From assembly GCF_900496995.4 (NCBI RefSeq), contig NC_044004.1:83583538-83647537 (forward strand): DNA of 64,000 bases. The letters run 5' to 3'. This DNA is from Aquila chrysaetos chrysaetos. Taxonomy: Eukaryota > Chordata > Aves > Accipitriformes > Accipitridae. The notes under the pieces are model-generated. The model was given only the letters and a program-made list of their open reading frames with translations, did not search any database and was not told the DNA's origin. This document shows, piece by piece, positions 42,181-49,289 of the stretch. Position 1 is the stretch's first letter; every line of letters begins with the position of its first letter. Position numbers and translations under genes: made by a program.

Positions 42181-42832
42181 GCTGCACCGCTGCTCCTCGG
42201 GCGGCGTCCCGGGTCCGTTAGAGCACCGGCACCCGCGCACCCGGCTCTCGGGGCAGCGTTTCGGGCACCGCTCACGCCGGGCCGGGCGGCTGCCGTCGGC
42301 CCCGCCGCCGCTTTCCCTCTTCCCAAAGCCGCCGCCGTCGCCCGTCCCCGCCGGGGGCCGAAGCGGCCCGGGCAGGGGCGTCCGTCCCCCGCGCGGGCTC
42401 GGGACGGGGGGCTTCGGGGCGGGGGCCGCCGGGGCGGGTGCTGCCGTGCCCGGAGGGCTCTCGGGGGCCGGCGGGGGCGGTGGGCGCGGGCTCCGCAGCG
42501 GTGCCGGGAGCCGTGTCTGAGGTCCCCTTCGGTGGAGCTGACGCCGTTTTGGTGCGCTTTGCGTGGTCCCCGTGTAACCCAAGTGCTGCTGGATTTGCCG
42601 AGACCCCAGGCTGCGAGACGTTCTGTCTCGATTCCTCTGGGCTACCCCCGTTTCCAGCCCCGTTTCCAGGCCAGGACGGTTTGGGCTGCACAGGCGGGGC
42701 GTTCCCTGGACGCCGGGACGTGGTCTTGGCACCCAAACCCACAGACTGGATGACCCACGGACTGTCGGCCGTTCCTGGGGCTCTCCAAAGAGGGGGCACA
42801 GGGAGGAGAGGCTGGTTACTGCCCTAATCGTG
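42181..42832 (+). other. CpG island, candidate first exon region of a plus-strand transcript
   Basis: Very CpG-dense sequence ends in a strong plus-strand splice donor, TCGTG|GTGAGTAA, at 42832/42833. Long frames are open on both strands, as expected of such composition, so coding status is undecidable. The plus frame entering the donor contains a TAA at 42825-42827, so if this exon joins the next one in that phase it would be non-coding. The + strand downstream carries T>A and G>C skew, in line with plus-strand transcription. Confidence 0.35.
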
Positions 42833-43374
42833 GTGAGTAACGGGAGGCATGAGGAGAGCCACCACGAGCCGGAGGCATCTCGTTCGGCTCCACCTGTCTT
42901 CCCTTGCCTGGCTTTCTCCACAGTTTCTTCTGGTTCCCAGCTTCGGGTATCGGCAGTTACTCTGAAGAATGCTTTCTGCTGCTTCCTTCAAAAACCCAAG
43001 AGCTGCAGCTGGTTCCCAGTGGGGCCGGAGCTGGGGGGGATCGCGTCCCCCGTGCTGCTGGGGGCAAGCGGGACTGGGACCAGAACTGGTGCAGCGGTTC
43101 TTCAGGTCACCCAAACAAGAAGAGCCTGTCTGTAGGCGTTCTGGTGAGATCAAGGGTATAATTAAATGCATTTCTGTTTCCTTTTGCTTAACACCGTTCG
43201 TTAGCTGATGTGTTAAGCAGCTGTTTACCAGTCCCCTGTGTGTGCTTGCTAGCCACAGGTTACGGTTGAGATGTACAGTTGGAACTTAAGATTAAAGGTT
43301 AAAGTGTTGACTTCGCACAGCAGTCGTTGCGTTTGTGCATTAATTTTTACCATGCTTTTCTCTCCCCCCCGCAG

Positions 43375-43661
43375 GCCCAAACAGAGTGTTTTATTGTGCC
43401 GTGTCCCTCTCCGAGCCCTCCCCGTCCGTGTGCCTGACCCGGCAGCCCCTCAGCCGCTGGGTTTTTGCCGGGAGCCCGCAAGTGACGGCGGGCAGACGCG
43501 GCGCTGGCTGTCGGCCGCGACGTTTCCCGGCTGCGGGAGCTGCCGTCGCCGAGCTGCCTGCGCTCTGGCAGCTCCCCGGGGCTCTGCTGTGTGCCGGGCA
43601 CGAGGGCTGCTCGCTCACGGGGCCGCCGGCGTCGGGGCAGCCGTGGCTGCTCCTGGCACTG
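43375..43661 (+). other. Candidate internal exon, plus strand
   Basis: The acceptor is a long pyrimidine tract ending CCCCCCGCAG, and the donor is CACTG|GTGAGC. The 287-nt segment is CpG-rich. It is open in the frame reading PKQSVLLCRVPLRALPVRVP and also in the frame reading FYCAVSLSEPSPSVCLTRQP. The former leaves one nucleotide at the donor and joins in phase with the next candidate exon at 45651. I recognise no protein family in any frame. With GC-rich sequence, open frames and GT/AG signals arise by chance, so splice strength and position between promoter and poly(A) site are the main support. Confidence 0.28.
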
Positions 43662-43990
43662 GTGAGCGGGGACTTTGGCGGCGGCTGCGGTGACTTTGCT
43701 CGGGGAGGGGGAGGAGTGGAGCTCCTGGGGGTCTGGGGCTACCGCAGATCCCTCGGCCGCAGTCCCGGGGGCTGACGCCTCCCTGCAGGGCTCGCTCTTG
43801 GGGACCTCGGGGGGAGCTGCGGCGTGTGCTGCGCGTGCCCCCTGCCTGGGGTGTGTTAAGAAAATGCTCTTCCTTAACGATGACATCGGTTGGTCTTTAT
43901 GGTATGAAAGCGTATTAACTTAGCTGATCTGTACTGGTTCCTATTCTACACCGCAGAGCGATGAGGCTGTGGGGTTTTACTGGAGACGTG
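43662..43990 (+). other. Candidate intron start, no feature
   Basis: Sequence between the donor at 43662 and the repeat copy at 43991. It becomes less GC-rich toward 43900. Nothing is recognised. Confidence 0.4.
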
Positions 43991-44350
43991 GGTAGTGCTC
44001 GTGCTGAAGTAAAACAAACTGAAGGACAGCCCGGCCGCGGACTCGAGGACTTTGCTTTGTGGAAGCTGAGAGCTGTCCCTGAAGGATAAAGGACACCCCA
44101 GGACATCCGAGGTAACGCCAGCATCCCAGCCCTTCTGACGCGGCTTTGAAACCCTCCCGGCATCGGCTGGCGGCACGGAGAAGTGACTCTGGCAAGACGG
44201 ACTCCAGGGCCGTCTGGATCCACAGACAAGCAGCAAGAACGCTGCAGAAATCGAGTTGCTGTGCTGAGTTTTTCTGTGACCGGGAATCGTTCATGTGGGT
44301 GCCCATGATGAGCTGAACGTGTTGGAGCTGAACTTCTGAAGAGTGCGAGA
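43991..44350. repeat. Long direct repeat, copy 1, left of the CR1 element
   Basis: This block is nearly identical to 45211-45550 and in the same orientation. The best-matching core runs from 'ggactttgctt' to 'gagttgctgtg', with a few percent mismatches and a small insertion near the end of copy 1. It has no visible TATA or TG...CA ends, so it does not look like a typical LTR, and I know no family name for it. Minus-strand frames stay open in both copies, encoding similar peptides (SFILQGQLSASTKQSPR in each). That follows from their recent common origin and does not prove coding. Confidence 0.85.
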
Positions 44351-44384
44351 CCTGGCGGGACGGCAGGGCTCCAAGGGCTGCAGC

Positions 44385-45205
44385 GAACGGGGCTGCATCT
44401 GGCTGGGCACCGTCCGCCAGCAGCGTGCCTCAGGCTCGGTTCGAACAGGCTCGGTGCCCCAGCGCTGTTCAGTATAGTCATCTGTGATCTCCAGGCAGGA
44501 ATCGGATCCGCCATTCGCACATCCACTGATGGTGCCAGCCTGGGAGGTGCTGCTGACTCTCTCGAGGGACGAGACGTCTTGCAGAGGGATCTTGATCGAT
44601 GGGAGCATTGGGCAGTCGTCAGCGGCGTGAAACGGAACAAGAACAAACGTTGGATTCTGCTCCTGGGACCTGCACCCGGGCACGACTGTAAACTGGGAGA
44701 GGACGGGCTGGAGGGTGTTTGGGTTCCTGAATGTGTCCCGAGGAGGGCAGCCAAGCTGGTGACAGGGCTGGAAGGCATGTCCTGTGAGGAGCGGCTGGGG
44801 ACTCTGGGTCTGGCTAGTTTGGAGCAAAGGGGGCCGAGGGGCGACCTCACTGCTCTCAACAGCTTCCTGAGCAGAGGATGTGGAGAGGGAAGTGCTGAGC
44901 TCTTCTCCCAGGGATCCAGGGACAGGATGCCTGGGAACGGTTCAAAGCTACGCCAGGGGAGGTTTCGGCTGGACGTAAGGAAGCATTTCTTTACTGAGAG
45001 GGGGGTCAAACGCTGGAACAGGCTTCCTAGAGGGGTGGTCGATCCCCTATGCCTGGCAATATTCAAGAGGCGCTTGGACAATGCCCTTAACAACCTGCTT
45101 AAACTTCTGGTCTGCCCTGAAGTGGTCAGGCAGTTGGAACGGATGATCGTTGTAGGTCCCTTCTAACTGAAATAGTCTGTTCCATTCCATTCTCTTCCAT
45201 TCTAT
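44385..45205 (+). mobile_element. CR1: CR1 LINE, 5'-truncated with internal deletion
   Basis: The + strand carries the C-terminal part of CR1 ORF2 and the 3' end. Recognisable pieces are a reverse-transcriptase-tail segment (DSLEGRDVLQRDLDRWEHWA around 44550-44610), then EERLGTLGLASLEQRGPRGD (about 44788-44847), then KLRQGRFRLDVRKHFFTERG (about 44946-45005) and WNRLPRGVVD. Between LGEDGLE and PRRAAKLVTGLEG the family normally has some 60 further residues, so an in-frame internal deletion is apparent near 44720. One frame stays open from 44579 to 45166. The 3' end shows the family's 'gtaggtcccttctaactgaa' block and a degenerate ATTCTATTCC-type tail. It is enclosed by the two long direct repeats. 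Dead copy: no 5' part, no endonuclease. Confidence 0.93.
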
Positions 45206-45210
45206 TCCTT

Positions 45211-45550
45211 GGGATTGTTCATGCTAAGTAGAACTGGAGGATGGCCTGGCCCCGGACACGAGGACTTTGCTTAGTGGAAGCTGAGAGCTGTCCCTGAAGG
45301 ATAAAGGACACCCCGGGACATCCGAGGTAACGCCACCATCCCAGCGCTTCTGACGCGGCTTTGAAACCCTCCCGGCATCGGCTGGCGGCACGGAGAGGTG
45401 ACTCTGGCAAGACGGACTCCGGGGCCGTCTGGATCCACAGACAAGCAGCAAGAACGCTGCAGAAATCGAGTTGCTGTGCCGAGTTTTTCTGTGAGCAGGA
45501 ATCCTTAGTGTGGGTGCCAGCGATGAGCCGAACGTTTGAAGGGTGCGAGA
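45211..45550. repeat. Long direct repeat, copy 2, right of the CR1 element
   Basis: Same-orientation partner of 43991-44350, displaced by about 1.2 kb. It begins immediately after the CR1 terminal tail. Copy 2 lacks about 14 bp present near the end of copy 1 (after GAACG). The high similarity suggests either a recent local duplication that included the CR1, or two insertions of an unnamed repeat. Confidence 0.85.
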
Positions 45551-45650
45551 GCTCCGGGTAAACCCACGTTTGGGATGCCCCGATGTGGCTGAGACGCCTC
45601 AAGCGCACGGATAAGTATTTTCTCTTGTGATTCTGTGCTTTGCGTCCCAG

Positions 45651-46139
45651 GCTCTCTCCTGGGTCGGCACGGGCCGGTTGCAGATTCACTGACAGGAGCT
45701 GAGCCCCCCTTCCCAGCCGGGTACCCCATCCTGGGCGCTCGGTTCCCGCTCCGCTCTGGGGCAGGCGCGCGGGGCAGCCGGGGGCGAGCGGTCCCTTTCC
45801 CTCTCCCCCCCAGTGCGGGACCCGCCGTGGGTGCCCGGCTGGGACCCGGTGACCTCCCCAGTGGGTTTGGGCACCGACCCTCTGGGGTCCGGGGCAGCAG
45901 CTGCAGCTCGGCCTGTGGGGCTGGGGGTCCCCGGCAGCTCCGCATTTCGGCCGCGGGATCAAGGCCTGCTCAAAGCATGAACTGGCAGCGGCCGTACGGG
46001 CTCCGCAGGCCGGACTCCCGCCCAGTCCCCGACAAGAGGGGCTCCTGTCCGCCTCCGAACCCGCCGCAGAGGGGCCGCAGCCGTGGAGAGCTCTTCGCAC
46101 AGCCGCCGGTGGACCTCGCACGCCTGCCCGCAGCCTGGG
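45651..46139 (+). other. Candidate internal exon, plus strand
   Basis: The acceptor is 'ctgtgctttgcgtcccag' and the donor is CCTGGG|GTGAGT. The 489-nt segment is open in the frame beginning SLLGRHGPVADSLTGAEPPF, which joins in phase with the candidate exon at 43375-43661. It ends with one leftover nucleotide that also fits an acceptor at 46381/46382, whose frame stays open to a TGA at about 46683. Together the three pieces form roughly 350 open codons without an identified start. The composition is rich in Gly, Pro, Arg and Ala, as random GC-rich DNA would give, and no domain is seen. The phase agreement is suggestive only. Confidence 0.25.
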
Positions 46140-46381
46140 GTGAGTACGAGCGCTCCCTGTAAAAGCGGGGTTTGCCTGCAGTGATGGGTTTTGCTGCCTG
46201 CGGGGAGCTGGCACGGGCAGAGGCACCGGGGCCGCACAGCCGAGGTGGGGACGGCCGGGCTCCTCCGACGGCACGGCCGCGCAGGGCGACGTCTTTGAAC
46301 AGGGCGTCCTTGGGCATCCCACAGCAGGGCAGTCGGGGCTCCGTGTGAAGCCATCGTTTTACTTAAGAGCTAACTTTTCAG

Positions 46382-46683
46382 CTCAAAACGCGCTGCGGTG
46401 GGAGCAGAGGCTGCTCCAGGGACCCGTACCGGCTCCTGCGGCCCCGTCAGTGAAACCCGGTCTGGCCGGGCGACGGCCGTCCTGGTGCTGCGGCCCAGGC
46501 GATGCCGTGTGGGAAAGCTCATCCCGACGCCCGGGGAAGGAGGGGTGCCGGTGCGTGTCCCTTGGGGCTCAGCGCCGCAGGGCCAGGCCCTGCACCCGCC
46601 CGGGCAGGGTCCCCCCATGGCCAGAGGCCGTTTGTGGGCGCAGGTGGGGAGCCGGGGGTCCCCATGCCCACAGCCCACGCTGA
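46382..46683 (+). other. Candidate exon, plus strand, alternative acceptor
   Basis: A clean acceptor, 'aagagctaacttttcag', precedes a CpG-rich segment open to a stop near 46683 in the frame starting QNALRWEQRLLQGPVPAPAA. A second frame stays open into 47201. I recognise no family. It could equally be part of a longer exon or untranslated sequence. Confidence 0.18.
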
Positions 46684-47056
46684 GCCAGGGCCGGGCAGGT
46701 CTGGGCCGCACGTTTCGGGGGGCTGTGGCTGCGAGGGGCATTGGGAACTGGTGCTGTCGGGGTCTGGCCCAGCAGCCCAAACCCTGCTGGCAGTGGTGTG
46801 GTGCTGGCCTGTCTCCAGTCCGGGGCTGCTGGTTGTCAGTCTGTGCCGCTGCCGCTGCACAGGGCAGGGGGGTTCAGCCAGATCTGGGGAGAAATGGGAC
46901 ATTTCTCGTGTCCTGTCCCCGTTTCCACCCCTCCCCTCGTGGGTGTGCGGTGCTGGGCTGCTGCTGCCGAGGGGCCGGGCAGAGCTGCAGCTCCGGGGCT
47001 CTTTGGTCCCGGCCACGCTGCCAGGAGCTGATTGTCCCACATCTATCCCTGCGCAG

Positions 47057-47151
47057 GGACGGACGGACAGACGAGCCCCAGCCACGCCGGGAGCGGAGCC
47101 CCAGGAAGAAGCTGAGCTGCCTGCGCCTGCCCGGGGACTGTGCGGCTCCAG
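47057..47151 (+). other. Candidate short exon, plus strand
   Basis: A 95-nt segment lies between a good acceptor ('ccacatctatccctgcgcag') and a good donor (CTCCAG|GTCAGT). Two plus frames are open; one reads DGRTDEPQPRRERSPRKKLS, a basic, low-complexity peptide. In the phase inherited from the 45651-46139 candidate it would hit a TGA. It is supported by splice signals and by the strong T>A, G>C skew just downstream, not by homology. Confidence 0.25.
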
Positions 47152-47159
47152 GTCAGTGT

Positions 47160-47535
47160 GGTTTCGGGTCGGTTGTTTGGGCCCCCATTTGTTTTTGTTA
47201 GTTTGTTGGTTCAGGCTCCCGTTTGTTTGCAGGTCCAGCTCATGGACAGCTCCAGTTTCTTTGTGGCACCAGTTTGTTTCTGCCCTGGTTTCGGATCCAG
47301 CTCATGTGCAGCTCCAGGTGGGTTGTTTCTGCCCCTGTTGATGTTGGCTCCCCCCCCCCCGTTTTCAGCTCCGGCTCATTTGCACCTTCAGCTCATTTGT
47401 TTCTGCCTCCATTCATTTCAGGCCCAGCTCCACCTTCAGGTTGGTTGTTTCTGCCCCGGCTCATGGACGGCTCCAGCTGGTTCGGGCTTCCAGCATGTTA
47501 TAGACTCCAGTTGGTTTGAGCTCCAGCTCCAGCTC
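47160..47535 (+). repeat. Degenerate T/G-rich tandem repeat
   Basis: Loose repeats of a GCTCCAGCTCATTTGTTTCTGCC-type unit (roughly 22-35 bp) run through this stretch, ending in a short perfect CTCCAG hexamer array (about 47520-47540). Strand skew is extreme: 47161-47220 has 25 T, 4 A, 18 G and 12 C by my count. This is probably untranslated or intronic sequence of the plus-strand transcript. Confidence 0.7.
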
Positions 47536-47604
47536 CAGCTCGTGCTTGTTAAAACGATCTTGGCAAGGTCGTAAATCAATCACTGTCATGACTTGAATAT
47601 GAAT

Positions 47605-47655
47605 ATTAAATGTCATAACTGTACAGGCAGTGACTCGTGTGTTTGTGTTTATTGT
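47605..47655 (+). terminator. Candidate poly(A) site
   Basis: ATTAAA at 47605-47610 is followed within about 30 nt by a GU-rich element, 'gtgtgtttgtgttt' (47637-47651), the classic vertebrate arrangement. A second AATAAA lies at 47689-47694. The plus-strand G+T skew that starts right of the promoter ends about here, which fits the 3' end of the transcript. Confidence 0.5.
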
Positions 47656-47804
47656 TCAATCACTGGTCCGGGGGTGGGACACCCCTTGAATAAAGAGTTG
47701 GAAACCCGCAGCGAAAAGCACCTTTTCCCCCAGAGACTATCTCAGACGTTTAATTCGGCCTGGTGCATGCCAGCCTCCCAAGCTTCGGGGACCAACGCGA
47801 CCGG

Positions 47805-48050
47805 ACCCCCACCTCCGGTGGGGGTCCACGCACCCTGCCCACCCACCCCCCCTACACCTCCCACCCACCACCACCACCTCCCACCACCCACCCCAGGCCC
47901 CTACACCTCCCACCCACCACCCACTGCCCCCCCAACACCCAACCCAGGCCCCCACCACCCAATTCTCCAACACCCAACCCAGGCCCTCACCAAACACCCA
48001 ACGCAGTTCCCCAACATCCCCCAACTCCCACCAACACCCCCCGGCTCTGG
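47805..48050 (+). repeat. C-rich CCACC/CACCCAACCCAGGCC repeat
   Basis: Simple C+A-rich sequence. 'cctacacctcccacccacca' occurs twice, followed by several copies of a 20-30 bp unit containing 'aacacccaacccaggccc'. It produces spurious Pro/Thr/His-rich open frames. Guanine is almost absent from the + strand here. Confidence 0.9.
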
Positions 48051-48540
48051 CCGCAGCAGCAGCCGCCCAGGGCTCCGTTTCTGAGCCCAAACCGGCAGGA
48101 CTGGGGCTCTGCTCCAACCCCCGGCCCGGCCCCACGACCGCAGCCCCGGGGCTCCCTTCTCCGCCCGGGGAAACGCCCGGCTCGGCCGGGGCCCCGCGGC
48201 TCTCGCGTCTCCAGAACTCCCGGCGGAGCCCCAAACCCCCCCCCCCGCTGCCGGGACGGGGGGACCGGGCGCTGCTGGAGAGCGGACGGGCCGGGGGGAC
48301 CGGCGGGGCGGGCCCGGCCGCGGGCGAGAGCGAGGACGCGGCGGGGGTCGCCGGGCTCCGGCCCTCCGGGCTTTATTCCCCGAGCCCCGCCGCTCCTCGG
48401 CCGGCAGCACCCCGCGGCCCCCTCCCGGCTCCGCGGCCCCGGGCCCCGCCGGGGTAGCCCAGCCCAGCCCGGCCCGGCCTGGCCACCGCCGCCGCCGCCG
48501 CCGCGGGGGAACGAAAAGAGGGGGCCGACGGCGGCCGCCG
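48051..48540. other. GC-rich segment related to 51.5-51.8 kb
   Basis: It contains one isolated copy of the 49.3-51.6 kb array motif ('ctccgtttctgagcccaaac' near 48073). It also has a CpG-rich block whose 'ccctccgggctttattcccc' (48362-48381) matches 'ccctcggggctttatgcccc' at 51760-51779 in an otherwise similar context. On the minus strand the same spot reads GGGGAATAAAGCCC, a potential AATAAA signal. No exon is recognised. Confidence 0.5.
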
Positions 48541-48544
48541 GGGT

Positions 48545-48720
48545 TCAAATCTGCTCGGCCCCGCCCCGCGCAGGCGCACCCAGGCCCCGCCCCGCGGCCC
48601 CGCCCGGTCGCACCTGTGCCCGCCCCGCCCCGCGCAGGCGCCCTGCGGCCCCGCCCGCTCGCACCTGTGCCTGCCCCGCCCCGCGCATGCGCGCCGAGGC
48701 CACGCCCCTGCTCGCCTCCT
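48545..48720 (+). promoter_or_regulatory. CpG-island promoter with three GC-box/NRF1-like units
   Basis: Three tandem units (about 52-62 bp) each begin CCCCGCCCCGCGCA. The first two carry GCGCAGGCGC and are followed by GC boxes and a CACCTG E-box. The third carries a perfect NRF1 consensus, CGCGCATGCGCG (48682-48693). A CTTCCG ETS-type core follows at about 48720. This is the organisation of a TATA-less housekeeping promoter. Confidence 0.6.
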
Positions 48721-48863
48721 CTTCCGCCGCCAGACCGGCGCCGGCAGCGGTGGCCGTCGGTAGCGGGTCGGGGGCGCCGGGCGGGACCCGTGGTTCGGGA
48801 CGCGGGGACGGAGCCCCGGCCGGGCCCGGCGGCTTCTCCGGGGCGGTGCGGAGCCCGGGGGCG
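48721..48863 (+). other. Candidate non-coding first exon, plus strand
   Basis: GC-rich sequence downstream of the promoter units runs to a donor, GGGGCG|GTGAGG, at 48863/48864. It contains no ATG on the + strand, so if it is an exon it would be 5' untranslated. No partner exon can be assigned. Confidence 0.3.
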
Positions 48864-49157
48864 GTGAGGTGGGTCTGGGGTTGGGGCCGAGGCCGGGTCT
48901 GGTTTGGTTCTGGGCCTGGGCCTGGCTCTCGCCTCGCGGGCGTGCGCGGCCGGTGTCCGTCTCTCCCCGGGCGGGACGCGGGCCCGCGGCCGGAGAGCGG
49001 CGGTACCGGGGGCCGGGCCTCGGCGGGGAGCGGCGGCCGGGACCCGGGGCCGAAGTCCGGCGGCCCCCGCCTGCGCCGGGCGGGGGTGCCGGGCTGGGGC
49101 CGCGGAATAAAGGCGGAAGGCGACGGGGTCTCGGCGGGCAGCGTGTGTGCCCCCAGC

Positions 49158-49192
49158 CCGGTCCTGGTCCCGGTCCCGGTCCCGGTCCCGCC
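49158..49192 (+). repeat. GGTCCC hexanucleotide repeat
   Basis: About five to six copies of GGTCCC or GGTCCT in tandem, within GC-rich sequence. It is short and pure enough to be length-polymorphic. Confidence 0.85.
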
Positions 49193-49289
49193 CGGCCGGG
49201 GCAGCCCAGGGCCCGAGAGGGGCAGCAGGTGCGGCTCCCCTCTAGCTGCAGCCAAGCCGGTCCCCGGGGGGATCCCGGGAGCAGCCGCG

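Noticed and set aside
41474-42921. Minus-strand open frames of 237, 246 and 464 codons rich in PPSSQG and PFPVRD
   Set aside because: They are translations of the G-rich minisatellite and CpG island. Three overlapping frames are open at once and the repeat unit drives the composition.
44430-44450. GGTTCGAA-type B-box suggesting a tRNA (also at 49855)
   Set aside because: No cloverleaf or A-box is at the proper distance. One lies in CR1 sequence and the other in the tandem array.
43915-45093. 392-codon minus-strand frame
   Set aside because: It is antisense to the CR1 remnant and the long direct repeat, so it is not an independent gene.
43991-45550. Reading the two direct repeats as LTRs of one provirus
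   Set aside because: There are no TATA, poly(A) signal or TG...CA ends, and the interior is CR1 LINE sequence, not retroviral genes.
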